From the NCBI GenBank assembly GCA_002705055.1, contig PAHY01000042.1:1-64000 (forward strand): DNA of 64,000 nucleotides. Direction: 5' to 3'. Under the pieces are notes generated by a model, which was not told where the DNA came from, made no database searches, and saw only the letters and a program-made list of their open reading frames with translations. Source of the DNA: Planctomycetota bacterium (lineage in GTDB: Bacteria; Planctomycetota; UBA1135). The translations under genes and the position numbers were made by a program. Positions 1 through 7,711 of the stretch are shown piece after piece (position 1 is the first letter of the stretch; the number at the start of each line of letters is the position of its first letter).

Positions 1-842
1 AGCGCGGCGGCTGCCTCGGCCTGGAAGTCGACCATCGCCAGCGCCAGCTCGACGCGGACCAGCTCCTGGATCCGCGCGTCGAGGGTCAGGAACAGGTCCT
101 CGCCTGGCGTCGGCAGCACCAGCGACTTGGCCGGGTTGATGCCGTGGCGAATGCGCTGGCTGCGCTTCTCGCCGGGCACGCCGGTGAGCTCTTCCATGAA
201 GGCGCCTTCGATGCCCTGCGCTGCCTTCTTCAGATAGAGCTCGGTCTCCGCCATGCCGAACTCGTCGACCTCGCCGGTCTCCCGTTCGGCCACGTACTCG
301 CTGAACTGCCCCACCACGTGCGAAGCGGCGCGGCCGAGCGGGTACTCGCGGGTGCGCGTCTCGCGCAGCACCAGCCCGAAGCCCGGGTACTCACGCAGCA
401 CGCCACGCAGGCGGTCCGCGTGAAAGGGATCCAGGTCAAAGGCGATCGGCCCGAGCGCCTGCTCGGGATTGCGCAGCTGCGCCTCGAGTAGCTCAGGGTC
501 CAGGCCGGCCACCCGCGCGACATCCAGGACCTCGTCCTGAATCTCCTGTTCGGTCATGCCGTCTTCTCCCCAGGTCGCCGGGTTGTAGCGACGATGCTCC
601 CAGAGATAGCCCAGCTCGACCTGAAAGCTCGGCCGGTCGTAGGCCAGGTGCACGCCGTTTCGGTCCAGAATCGAACCGCGGTCGGCGAGCAGGACGACTT
701 CGCCTTCCAGCCGCTCGGCATAGGTCTCCGGAAGGTCGATCGGATAGGCGTGAAGCTGAACAAAGCGTCCGGCGATCACGAGATAAAGCAGGCCAAGCGG
801 GGCCAGCAGAAAGAAGGGGCGCAGCGGGGAGAGCCGGGACAC
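1..842 (-). CDS. ftsI: Class B penicillin-binding protein, division transpeptidase FtsI (N-terminal part)
   Basis: Septal peptidoglycan transpeptidase; only the first 280 codons are inside the window and the catalytic domain lies beyond base 1. The reverse-strand frame begins with GTG at 842, which overlaps the last base of the preceding ftsL-like stop (TAGTG). A membrane segment at about residues 9-24 is followed by the family motif RGSILDRNG near residue 55 and then the pedestal/dimerisation region, including an EGAFMEELTG stretch that matches the conserved GLE-type motif before the transpeptidase domain. The order mraZ-rsmH-ftsL-ftsI is the classical dcw start and supports a division role over elongation. 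Not recoverable as a simple ATG frame, because the start is GTG and the gene runs off the window. Confidence 0.9.
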   Translation of the reverse strand, partial: MSRLSPLRPFFLLAPLGLLYLVIAGRFVQLHAYPIDLPETYAERLEGEVVLLADRGSILDRNGVHLAYDRPSFQVELGYLWEHRRYNPATWGEDGMTEQEIQDEVLDVARVAGLDPELLEAQLRNPEQALGPIAFDLDPFHADRLRGVLREYPGFGLVLRETRTREYPLGRAASHVVGQFSEYVAERETGEVDEFGMAETELYLKKAAQGIEGAFMEELTGVPGEKRSQRIRHGINPAKSLVLPTPGEDLFLTLDARIQELVRVELALAMVDFQAEAAAA

Positions 843-1090
843 TAGAGTTCGGGTTGTGCTTCGATTTCCTGACGGATCAGTTCATGCAGGAGCCGTTCGC
901 GAACGGCGGTAGGCGCGTCGAGGGCGCGCTGCAAATGGCGATAGTGCGCTGCGTAGCGACGATAGTCGAGCAGGTCGCGGTGATAGGCCTCGGCGCGACT
1001 CCGCGCCGCCAGGGCTTCATTGCGCAGTCCGAGCCCGGCCAGAAGCTCGCAGAGCACGAGCAGGACCAGACCGGCTGCGCGCCCGCTCAC
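842..1090 (-). CDS. ftsL: FtsL-like small membrane protein
   Basis: Predicted 82-residue bitopic protein: a hydrophobic helix at residues 5-18, then a highly charged Arg/Glu/Ala-rich segment likely to be helical or coiled. That is the shape of FtsL, the divisome scaffold that pairs with FtsB and FtsQ, but it is shorter than the E. coli protein (about 120 residues). The assignment rests mainly on position: its ATG overlaps the rsmH stop (ATGA) and its stop overlaps the ftsI start, so the genes are translationally coupled. FtsL is too divergent in sequence to be identified from motifs alone. Confidence 0.65.
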   Translation of the reverse strand: MSGRAAGLVLLVLCELLAGLGLRNEALAARSRAEAYHRDLLDYRRYAAHYRHLQRALDAPTAVRERLLHELIRQEIEAQPEL

Positions 1091-2028
1091 TCGCCTGCCT
1101 CCTGACGCGCGACGGCGCGGAGTCGTGCACTGCGGGAACGCGGGTTGCGACGCTGCTCTGCCGGGCCGGGCACCACCCCGCGCGGCAGCAGGTCACGGTA
1201 GTCGCCGCTGCGCACCTCATTGCGCAGCGCCAGCTTGGCGCGACGGTCCTCCAGCGAATGGAAGCTGATCACCGCCAAGCGACCTCCCGGGCCGAGCACG
1301 CGCGGCGCGCTCTCGAGGAAGGCATCGATCTCGTCCAGCTCGCGGTTGACCACGATGCGGAGCGCCTGGAAGGTGCGCGTCGCGGGGTGGATCCCCCGGC
1401 GGCCACGCGGCACCGTCCGTTCGATCAGATCAGCGAGCTGCGTGGTCCGCAGCAGCGGCCCGACGCGGCGGGCCTGCACGATGGCATGGGCGATGCGGCG
1501 CGAGAAGCGCTCCTCGCCGTACTCGCGCAGCCACTCTTCGAGCTGGTCTTCGCCGGCATTGGCCAGCAGCACCGCGGCACTGGTTTTCTGCGAACGGCGA
1601 TCCATCCGCATATCAAGGGGCCCATCGTGCTGGAAGCTGAATCCAGCCTCGGGCTCGTCGAGCTGATCCGAAGAAACGCCGAAGTCGGCCAGGATGCCCG
1701 CCACGCAACCGCGCGCCTGCTCCGGCAACACCCCCTCGAGTGCCGAAAACGGCGCGTGCACGAACTGGACTCGGTCGCCGAAGCGCGCGAGGCGCTCCTG
1801 GCTGCGCGCCAGCGCGCGCGAGTCACGGTCGATTGCGATCAGACGGACATCCGGCCCCGCTTCGAGCAGGGCTTCGGCGTGGCCCCCGCCGCCGACGGTG
1901 GCGTCGACGAACCAGCCGCCACGTTCGGGCTGCAGGACCTCGATGACTTCATCGAGAAGAACGGGAGTGTGGCTCGTCGGGCCGACGGGCCGGCGGGGCG
2001 TTTCGAAGTCGCGACACAAGAGGATCAC
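1087..2028 (-). CDS. rsmH: 16S rRNA (cytosine(1402)-N(4))-methyltransferase
   Basis: SAM-dependent methyltransferase that N4-methylates C1402 in the ribosomal P site. At 313 residues it has the usual family length. Visible motifs are HTPVLLDEVIEVL near the N-terminus, the SAM-binding VDATVGGGGHAEALL, an acidic AIDRDSRAL strand, GILADFGVSSDQLDEPEAGFSF-type core split by the family insertion, and a C-terminal ISFHSLEDR motif. The ATG overlaps the mraZ stop by 4 nt, so it is probably co-translated with mraZ. The C-terminal tail is basic. Confidence 0.97.
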   Translation of the reverse strand: MILLCRDFETPRRPVGPTSHTPVLLDEVIEVLQPERGGWFVDATVGGGGHAEALLEAGPDVRLIAIDRDSRALARSQERLARFGDRVQFVHAPFSALEGVLPEQARGCVAGILADFGVSSDQLDEPEAGFSFQHDGPLDMRMDRRSQKTSAAVLLANAGEDQLEEWLREYGEERFSRRIAHAIVQARRVGPLLRTTQLADLIERTVPRGRRGIHPATRTFQALRIVVNRELDEIDAFLESAPRVLGPGGRLAVISFHSLEDRRAKLALRNEVRSGDYRDLLPRGVVPGPAEQRRNPRSRSARLRAVARQEAGE

Positions 2029-2501
2029 CTGCTGTCTCCGTCGTCAGGGGCCGCGCCTTCCAAGAACTGCACGGCCTGGTTCAGATAGGTCGACTCCGCC
2101 TCGGGCGCCGCGTCCGAGCGATAACGCTCGTCGTCCCAGATCTCGATGTGATCGATCGCACCGACGATCACCGCGGCCTTCTTCAGGCCGACCCGGCGAC
2201 GGAGTTCTTCAGGGATGAGTAAGCGGCCTTGGGCATCCAGAGTCTGTTCAAACGACAGGGCGCCGATCCCCCTCATCACGGCGCGGTACTCCGGTTTGCC
2301 AAAGGCCGCCTTTTTCAGACCTGCGAGGTGCTCACGGAAGCCCTCGCGGGTGAACAGGTAGAGGCAGCCATCCAAGCCCAGCGTCACCACGAAGCGCAGC
2401 TCGGCCGGGTTCCCCTCCACGCTGTCCAGCAAGCGCTTGGGCACGAAGACTCGACCCTTTTGGTCGACCTTGTGCTCGAACTCGCCGGTGAAGAGAAGCA
2501 T
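2025..2501 (-). CDS. mraZ: Transcriptional regulator MraZ
   Basis: DNA-binding regulator of the division and cell-wall cluster. The 158-residue product has the two tandem SpoVT/AbrB-type half-repeats, recognisable by DQKGRVFVPKRL near residue 14 and DAQGRLLIPEELRR near residue 90. The family forms ring-shaped oligomers that bind repeats upstream of its own gene. The ATG at 2501 is preceded by a pyrimidine-rich stretch with no Shine-Dalgarno sequence. It is the first gene of the dcw cluster here and overlaps rsmH. Confidence 0.96.
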   Translation of the reverse strand: MLLFTGEFEHKVDQKGRVFVPKRLLDSVEGNPAELRFVVTLGLDGCLYLFTREGFREHLAGLKKAAFGKPEYRAVMRGIGALSFEQTLDAQGRLLIPEELRRRVGLKKAAVIVGAIDHIEIWDDERYRSDAAPEAESTYLNQAVQFLEGAAPDDGDSR

Positions 2502-2594
2502 GGGGGGAGAGGTGCCGGTGAGGTGACGGATTCACCACGAACCTCCATTGCCCACCACTGACCTATTCTGTTCCCCCACCGAATTCGCGCAAGC
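2502..2594 (-). promoter_or_regulatory. mraZ upstream region with possible MraZ boxes
   Basis: Reading the minus strand towards mraZ, the 80 bases before the start hold several TGG(G) units: TGGGG near 2578, TGG TGGG near 2553-2557 and TGG near 2536. E. coli MraZ binds direct TGGGN repeats, so these may be autoregulatory boxes, but the spacing is not the regular 10-bp period. A CAGAAT hexamer at 2570-2565 could be the -10 element. The six bases before the ATG are CCCCCC with no ribosome-binding site. Confidence 0.35.
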
Positions 2595-2622
2595 AAAAAA
2601 TGGCCCTCCAGGAGGGGTTTTT

Positions 2623-2647
2623 GAGAAAAGTCAGAAGCCTCGCTTCT
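2623..2647 (-). terminator. Rho-independent terminator after the der operon
   Basis: On the minus strand a perfect 6-bp stem (AGAAGC/GCTTCT, 3-base loop, 2633-2647) is followed by ACTTTTCTC. It sits 9 nt past the stop of the zinc protein gene. A second, weaker GC hairpin (2604-2616) followed by six Ts (2600-2595) lies just downstream and may back it up. Confidence 0.6.
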
Positions 2648-2655
2648 GGAGGGGT

Positions 2656-3270
2656 TTAGGACGCCTGCCCGGTCTCAGGGGCTGCGCCGCTCGGCGCGGG
2701 CTCGGCCTCGGCGGCCGGCTCGGCATCCTCCACCGGAGGAATCGGCTCCTCCAGGGCAGCCAGCAGATCCCCCATGCCACCGCCGTCGGCGGTCGGGTCC
2801 ATCAGCTCGCCCAAGGCGGTCGTCAATCGCGCCCGGCGTTCGGCCTCGAGCTCGCGCACTTCGGCCTCGTACTCCTTCTTCGTCCGCGGCTTGCGGAGCT
2901 GCAGATACTCACGCTTGCCGCGCACCCGCACGCCGGTCAGGCGCAGCTTGCGATGCCGCACCAGCAGCAGCGCCAGCAGAAAACGCAGATCGAGCACGCC
3001 GTCTTTCTTCTGCTCGCCCAGCTTGTCGAACAGGCTGAGCACCAGGTCGAAGTCCATGCGCAGCCCGCCCTTCTTCTCTTGGTGGGCGGTGCGCCACCAG
3101 ATCAGGTCGCTGGCTTCATCGCGCCGGTCAAAGCAGTTCGAGCAGAGGTCGCCGCGCTGCAGTTCGTCCTCGATCAGACGCAGCATCGAAAAGACGGCTT
3201 CGCCTTCGACGAAACCGCGCCCGCAGGCGGCGCACAGGCCCTGACGGCTGCGGAAAGACCAATCAGCCAT
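2656..3270 (-). CDS. Zinc-ribbon-like hypothetical protein
   Basis: Unknown function. The 204-residue product starts with MADWSF and carries two CxxC pairs (C13/C16 and C43/C46), an arrangement that should bind one zinc ion. The middle is helical and hydrophobic (a leucine-rich segment near residues 92-104 that is probably not transmembrane), then a charged coiled region and a low-complexity Pro/Ala/Glu tail from about residue 170. I recall similar short CxxC proteins as common uncharacterised proteins of planctomycetes. The start overlaps the end of the lipoprotein gene by 8 nt, so the two are probably co-translated. Confidence 0.7.
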   Translation of the reverse strand: MADWSFRSRQGLCAACGRGFVEGEAVFSMLRLIEDELQRGDLCSNCFDRRDEASDLIWWRTAHQEKKGGLRMDFDLVLSLFDKLGEQKKDGVLDLRFLLALLLVRHRKLRLTGVRVRGKREYLQLRKPRTKKEYEAEVRELEAERRARLTTALGELMDPTADGGGMGDLLAALEEPIPPVEDAEPAAEAEPAPSGAAPETGQAS

Positions 3271-3760
3271 TGTTCTCCTTCCACGGCTTGCGGTTGAAGA
3301 AGTCGTCGGACAGGCCCGGGGCCTGGACGCGGCCGATCAGGTGCTGCAGCAGCGCGCGCGCCCGACCGGGATCATCGTCGATCGACTGCCAGTCGGCTTC
3401 GGCGCGATCCAAGGTGCGGTAGACCTCTTTGTTGGCCTGCACGCGCACCCGCGCGCCGACGCGGTACAGCCCGGCTTCGCCGAGCGGCTCGATCTGGAGG
3501 ATGCCCTGGAAACGCCGCCCCTTGCCCGAGAAGGGCTGCTCGACCACGTTCCAGCCGGAGGTGACGACCATGCCGGCCTCGTCGCGGTCGCCGGGCGGGA
3601 AGCCGGCGTCGATGGTCGCCCATTCGCATTCCGAGAGAAGATCGCGGATCGGCGGGCCGTCCTGCACGATCTCGTGCACCCACATCTCTTCCTCGGCACG
3701 CGACAGCATCCCGCACGCCGAAGCGAACAGAATTCCCAGCACACAGAGCCAGCGCAGCAT
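3263..3760 (-). CDS. Small lipoprotein of unknown function
   Basis: 165 residues with a short signal peptide ending in a lipobox (FASAC, Cys at residue 16), so it should be lipid-anchored on the periplasmic side. The mature part is predicted alpha/beta with no family I recognise. It begins 5 nt after a TAGAAT hexamer that directly abuts the der stop codon, so it may be transcribed leaderless as well as by read-through from der. It overlaps the following zinc-protein gene. Confidence 0.75.
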   Translation of the reverse strand: MLRWLCVLGILFASACGMLSRAEEEMWVHEIVQDGPPIRDLLSECEWATIDAGFPPGDRDEAGMVVTSGWNVVEQPFSGKGRRFQGILQIEPLGEAGLYRVGARVRVQANKEVYRTLDRAEADWQSIDDDPGRARALLQHLIGRVQAPGLSDDFFNRKPWKENNG

Positions 3761-3771
3761 GCCGGATTCTA
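3761..3771 (-). promoter_or_regulatory. TAGAAT -10-like box 5 nt before the lipoprotein start
   Basis: Minus-strand TAGAAT at 3771-3766 follows the der TGA without a gap and ends 5 nt before the ATG at 3760. If it is a sigma-70-type -10 element, transcription would begin at or next to the start codon and the mRNA would be leaderless. No convincing -35 hexamer is visible in the 3' end of der. Confidence 0.45.
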
Positions 3772-5121
3772 TCAGCCGCTCTTCTTGCTCGGGCTGCGCT
3801 CGCGCTCGCGAATGACCAGCCGGATCGGCACCCGCTCGTAGCCCAGCGACTTGCGCAGCTCGCGCGAGATGGCCCGCAGAGCCTCCTTTTCAAACAGCCG
3901 GGCTCGATTCACGAACAGCAGAATGCTCGGCGGCTGGACCCGGATCTGGGTGGCGTAGAAGGCGCGCGGCTTCTCGGTGCTGCGGCCGCGGAAGCGCAGC
4001 TTCTGGAAGGCGGCCTCGACGGCGCGGTTGAGCTCGCCGGTGCCGACCCGCCGGGTCGCTTCCTCGTGCAGCGCGAAGGCCTCGCGCAGCGCGCGGTCCA
4101 CGCCGCGCCCGGTGACGTTGGAGAGCATCACGATCGGCGCGCCCCGCAGGTGCGGGAAGCGGTGCGCCACCTTGTCGCGGAAGGTCTGGATGTCCATCTC
4201 CGGGACCAGGTCCGACTTGGTGCCGACGATCACGCAGGGCTTGTAGCGGTCGACGATGGTGCGCGCGAGCTCCTGGTCCAGCCGCGCGAACTCCTCGCTC
4301 ATGTCCAGGAACAGCAGCGCGATATCGGCGCGCCGAATGGCCTGGTCCGAACGCGTCAGCGAGAAGTACTCGATCGCGTTGGCCACCTTGCCGCGGCGGT
4401 GAATGCCGGCGGTATCGACCAGTGTCAGCGGACGACTCTTCCATTCGAAGTCGATGTCGATCGCGTCGCGGGTGGTCCCCGCGATATCCGACACGATGAC
4501 GCGCTCTTCGCCGAGCAGCGCGTTGACGTAGGAGGACTTGCCGGTGTTGCGCCGCCCCAGCACCGCGATGCGCAGGCGCTGTTCGTCAATCACCTCGCCG
4601 GCCGGCGGCAGCGTCGCCGCGAGCTCCTCGAACAGCTCGCCGATGCCCTTGCCCTCTTGGGCAGACAGCGGCCGCACTCGGCCCAGGCCCAGCTTGTCGA
4701 ACTCGCCCAGGTTGCGCTCGGCCTCGCGGGTCTCGGCCTTGTTGGCGAAGATCAGCACGTCGTGGCCGCCGCGCCGCAGCAGCCGCGCGACCTGCTCGTC
4801 GAGCAGCGTCAGGCCTTCGCGGGCATCCACCAGAAAGATCACCACCTGCGCCGCGTGCAGGCCGGTTTCGACCTGCATCTCGACCGACTCGGCGAGATCC
4901 GCGCGGTCGACGATGCCGATGCCGCCGGTGTCCATCAGATCGAAGTCGAGCTGATAGTCGTCCATGCGGATCGGTCGAATCAGCCGGTCGCGGGTGACCC
5001 CGGCCGTCGCCTCGACGATCGCCGCCCGCTCGCCGAGCAGGCGATTGAACAGCGAAGACTTCCCGACGTTCGGGCGGCCGACGATGGCGACCAGCGGGCG
5101 CTCAACCGAGGACGAAGACAT
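3772..5121 (-). CDS. der: Ribosome biogenesis GTPase Der (EngA)
   Basis: Double GTPase needed for late 50S subunit assembly. The 449 residues contain two G domains: P-loops GRPNVGKSSLFN near residue 15 and GRRNTGKSSYVN near residue 190, with DTGG/DTAG switch II motifs and NKAE/TKSD base-recognition motifs. A KH-like C-terminal domain ends in a basic tail rich in Arg/Lys. Its start overlaps the stop of queE by one base, so it belongs to the same minus-strand operon. Confidence 0.97.
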   Translation of the reverse strand: MSSSSVERPLVAIVGRPNVGKSSLFNRLLGERAAIVEATAGVTRDRLIRPIRMDDYQLDFDLMDTGGIGIVDRADLAESVEMQVETGLHAAQVVIFLVDAREGLTLLDEQVARLLRRGGHDVLIFANKAETREAERNLGEFDKLGLGRVRPLSAQEGKGIGELFEELAATLPPAGEVIDEQRLRIAVLGRRNTGKSSYVNALLGEERVIVSDIAGTTRDAIDIDFEWKSRPLTLVDTAGIHRRGKVANAIEYFSLTRSDQAIRRADIALLFLDMSEEFARLDQELARTIVDRYKPCVIVGTKSDLVPEMDIQTFRDKVAHRFPHLRGAPIVMLSNVTGRGVDRALREAFALHEEATRRVGTGELNRAVEAAFQKLRFRGRSTEKPRAFYATQIRVQPPSILLFVNRARLFEKEALRAISRELRKSLGYERVPIRLVIRERERSPSKKSG

Positions 5122-5900
5122 CAGCGGATCTCGAGGAAAGGATGAACCTGGGGCAGGACACGCAGATCAAGCGCCAGCGCCTGATTGCGCACCACGTGCG
5201 CGAGCAGCGTATCGGCTGCGGCGGGAGCCGGCGAGCCGGGGCGCGGCGTGACCGGCTGGAGGTAGACCTGGCTGCCGGGGGCCAGCTCGGCCACTTCCTG
5301 GAGCTGCGCGTCGAGCCAAGCCGGATCCGTCTCGGCCTGGATCACGAACTTGGTCCAGAACCCGAGCGGCGCCGCGGCGCTGCGCGCAGCCGCCTCGCGC
5401 GTGGTGGCACGCAGGCAGTCGGCGAACGCATCCAGCTCGGCCCCCTGGCGCAGATCGGCCGGGTCCTTTCGATCGAGCGAGACGAATCGCAACATGGGCA
5501 GAAGGCGGGCAAGCCGCGCGGGGTAGATCCCCGCAGTTTCGAGCAGCGCGGGCGCCGGTGCGCCGGGGAGCCAGTCCGCGAGGAAGTCGACCTGTTCGAG
5601 CGGCTCTCCCCCGGTGATGGCCAGGACCAGTCCGGAGAACTGGCTCTGATGGGCGTCGACGAGCCGCTTCAGCGCGCCATCCAGCTGCGTCGCAGACAGC
5701 GGATTCGCGAGCTCTTCGGTCGCGGCGGGCAAGTGCAGCTCCGCCTGCGCCCGCCCCTTCCACGAACGGGGCGTGTCGCAGTAGGTGCAACGCAGCGGGC
5801 ATCCGCCCAGGCGGATGAACACGTGGGGACGCCCGACCTCGCCGGCTTCGCCCTGGAGGCTGAGGAACAGCTCGTCGAGGACGACGCCGGAGGGGCTCAG
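5121..5900 (-). CDS. queE: 7-carboxy-7-deazaguanine synthase (radical SAM)
   Basis: Converts 6-carboxytetrahydropterin to 7-carboxy-7-deazaguanine in queuosine/preQ0 synthesis. The radical-SAM cluster motif CPLRCTYCD is clear. The first in-frame ATG/GTG/TTG is the GTG at 5822, but that start would delete the conserved family motif ELFLSLQGE encoded just upstream in the same frame. The only candidate initiator before that motif is CTG at 5900-5898. It overlaps the preceding stop as CTGA and has AGGAAGAGGAAG a few bases upstream, a strong ribosome-binding site. I therefore place the start at CTG, giving 259 residues, a normal size for the family. No other queuosine genes are nearby. Confidence 0.85.
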   Translation of the reverse strand: MSPSGVVLDELFLSLQGEAGEVGRPHVFIRLGGCPLRCTYCDTPRSWKGRAQAELHLPAATEELANPLSATQLDGALKRLVDAHQSQFSGLVLAITGGEPLEQVDFLADWLPGAPAPALLETAGIYPARLARLLPMLRFVSLDRKDPADLRQGAELDAFADCLRATTREAAARSAAAPLGFWTKFVIQAETDPAWLDAQLQEVAELAPGSQVYLQPVTPRPGSPAPAAADTLLAHVVRNQALALDLRVLPQVHPFLEIR

Positions 5901-6163
5901 ATGGCTTCCTCTTCCTGCGAAGCTTCGGCGGCAGCGGCGGCGGCCTCGGCGGCCTCCTTCTCACGCTGCGCGGCAGCGAGCGCCTTCATCTGCTTCTTGG
6001 TGAGCACCTTGAAGCGGGTGCGCACCTTGGGCAGACCATAGACCGAGCCGCCTTCCTCGAACTCGCCCTTGCTCATGAGACGCTCAATGCGCTCACGACG
6101 GGTGAACACGGAGCGCTCCTGCGTGAGGCCGGAGCCCAGCGAAAGGGACTTGTGGATGGACAT
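5897..6163 (-). CDS. PVC-type small basic protein
   Basis: 88 residues. The first 60 match a small basic protein family that I know from Planctomycetes, Verrucomicrobia and Chlamydiae (TIGR04137 as I remember it): MSIHKSL start, FTRRERIERL, then GLPKVRTRFKVL. Its role is unknown; a ribosome link has been proposed. Here a C-terminal Ala/Glu-rich extension follows, likely a helix, ending in an acidic EEEAI tail. The same DNA at its 3' end carries the ribosome-binding site of queE, so the acidic tail may partly reflect that second duty. It starts 3 nt after the preceding stop. Confidence 0.85.
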   Translation of the reverse strand: MSIHKSLSLGSGLTQERSVFTRRERIERLMSKGEFEEGGSVYGLPKVRTRFKVLTKKQMKALAAAQREKEAAEAAAAAAEASQEEEAI

Positions 6164-6166
6164 GGT

Positions 6167-6859
6167 TCAGTTCGTGGAGATGTGGCGACGCCGTTCGATG
6201 CGGGCGCTGACGAAGGGTCGCGGGTTGTTCTTGTCGGTCGGAACCGTGGATTCCTGCACTTGGCGCAGGAGATCCTGGAGATCGGAGGGATCCTCGGCCT
6301 CGCCGATCCAGAGCTCGATGAGATCTGGGTCCTTCTGCGGATAGGTGATCAGCTTCAGGCTCGACGTGTGGTCGGGGAAGAGGTCTCGGACCGCGCGGCC
6401 GGTGGCCTGGGCGATGCGCTTTTTGGCATCGTCGTAGGCGTAGGTCGCGACCAACACCGCGTACGGCTCGTTGGAGACCGCGGCGGGTTCGCCGCCGTTG
6501 CCTGCTTCGATCGGCTCGTTGCTGCTAGGCCAGAACTTGAGCAGGCCCAAGATGGCGAGCAGCCCGATCGTGGCGAGAACCGGAGTGCGGTGCTCGGCGA
6601 ACCAGCCGGGCAGAGCCGAGCCTTCCGCCTTGCGGGAGGGCCCGCCAGCGGCGGGACCGGCCGCAGGGGCCGAAGGACGCGGACTCGCTGCGCGGCGACG
6701 CGCCGGAGAGACCTTGGATTGCGAGGGAGCGGGAGCGGAATCGCGCCGGGGCGCCGGCTTCTTCGCCTGAGAGGGCTGGCTGTCCGCTGAGCGGGAAGCT
6801 TCTTTTTGCTTCGCGCGCTCGCGCAACAAATCCAACAGTTCCCGTTTGCGACGTGCCAT
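6167..6859 (-). CDS. Single-pass membrane protein of unknown function
   Basis: 230 residues in three parts. The basic cytoplasmic N-terminus (MARRKRELLDLL, Lys/Arg-rich with a long Pro/Ala/Ser linker) is followed by one membrane helix near residues 100-117. A compact C-terminal domain of about 110 residues then begins with YAVLVATYAYDD, whose pattern resembles SPOR-like or other peptidoglycan/periplasmic alpha-beta domains, but I cannot assign it. I chose the ATG at 6859 because the frame further upstream is only an antisense shadow of the glycosylase genes. A TATCAT hexamer near 6878 could be its -10. Confidence 0.7.
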   Translation of the reverse strand: MARRKRELLDLLRERAKQKEASRSADSQPSQAKKPAPRRDSAPAPSQSKVSPARRRAASPRPSAPAAGPAAGGPSRKAEGSALPGWFAEHRTPVLATIGLLAILGLLKFWPSSNEPIEAGNGGEPAAVSNEPYAVLVATYAYDDAKKRIAQATGRAVRDLFPDHTSSLKLITYPQKDPDLIELWIGEAEDPSDLQDLLRQVQESTVPTDKNNPRPFVSARIERRRHISTN

Positions 6860-6958
6860 TCCGTTCCGAGCCTGGAGATGATAGGCGGAGAGGCCAGAAA
6901 AGGCAACGGCCTCCAGCCCAGGCTTGAGCCTCGCCCGGCCCTCCTCCATGATGGCGGA

Positions 6959-7711
6959 ATGGTGCTTCAGGGTCCATCCGAACCTGCCCGGATCGCGGCG
7001 GCCGCCGAGCGGCTCTATGAGGAGCTGCTCGAACTGGGAGTGGACCGTCTGCCCGCGGCCCCGCCGGCTGCGGCCCTCCCGGTCAGCGCGCCGGTCCGGG
7101 AGGCGGCCGCCGTGACCCAGGCGCCCGCCCCGCCGGCCGACCCGCTCCAGGCCCTCGCTGCCGAGGTGGCCGCCTGCCAGCTGTGCGGCCTCTGCGAATC
7201 CCGCCACCGCACCGTCCCGGGCGAGGGACACCCGCAGGCCCGCATCGTGTTCGTCGGCGAGGCCCCGGGCGCGGACGAGGACCAGAGCGGCCGCCCCTTC
7301 GTCGGCGCGGCCGGCCAGCTGCTGACCAAGATCATCACCCAGGGCATGGGGCTGCGGCGCGACGAGGTCTTCATCTGCAACGTGCTGAAGTGCCGGCCGC
7401 CCGGCAACCGCGATCCGCAGCCGGAGGAAAAGGCCGCCTGCACGCCCTACCTGGAACGGCAGCTGCGCGCGATTCAACCCGAGCTGGTGATCGCCCTCGG
7501 CCGCCACGCCGCCAACCACCTGCTGCAGCGCGAGGACTCGCTGGGCAGGCTGCGCGGACAGCTCCATTCCCACGCGCTCGGTTTCCCGGTGCTCGCGACC
7601 TACCACCCCGCCTACCTCCTGCGCAGCCCGGCCGCGAAAGCCGACTGCTGGCAGGACATCCAAATCGGCATGCGCCATCTCGGCCTGCCCCTGCCCCCGC
7701 GCCAAGCATGA
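6959..7711 (+). CDS. Uracil-DNA glycosylase, family 4/5 type
   Basis: Iron-sulfur uracil-DNA glycosylase that removes uracil from DNA. The catalytic domain starts near residue 75 with the CxxC half of the cluster (CQLCGLC). The active-site motif GEAPGADED, CNVLKCRPPGNRDP with further cluster cysteines, ALGRHAANHLL and the late TYHPAYLLR motif follow. The N-terminal 70 residues are a Pro/Ala-rich linker, as in many relatives. I prefer the ATG at 6959 (250 residues) over an earlier in-frame start at 6806 because the upstream part overlaps the divergent membrane-protein gene and lacks family character. Its stop overlaps the next start (ATGA). Confidence 0.9.
   Translation: MVLQGPSEPARIAAAAERLYEELLELGVDRLPAAPPAAALPVSAPVREAAAVTQAPAPPADPLQALAAEVAACQLCGLCESRHRTVPGEGHPQARIVFVGEAPGADEDQSGRPFVGAAGQLLTKIITQGMGLRRDEVFICNVLKCRPPGNRDPQPEEKAACTPYLERQLRAIQPELVIALGRHAANHLLQREDSLGRLRGQLHSHALGFPVLATYHPAYLLRSPAAKADCWQDIQIGMRHLGLPLPPRQA

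Noticed and set aside
2595-2616. Second GC hairpin with T-run as the main terminator of the der operon
   Set aside because: Its stem is only about 4 bp once a real loop is allowed; the hairpin at 2633-2647 is better.
5121-5822. queE starting at GTG 5822
   Set aside because: It would remove the conserved N-terminal motif; CTG at 5900 with a strong ribosome-binding site fits better.
6806-6958. Longer N-terminus of the uracil-DNA glycosylase
   Set aside because: That stretch is antisense to the 5' part of the membrane-protein gene at 6167-6859, and the ATG at 6959 already gives a complete protein.
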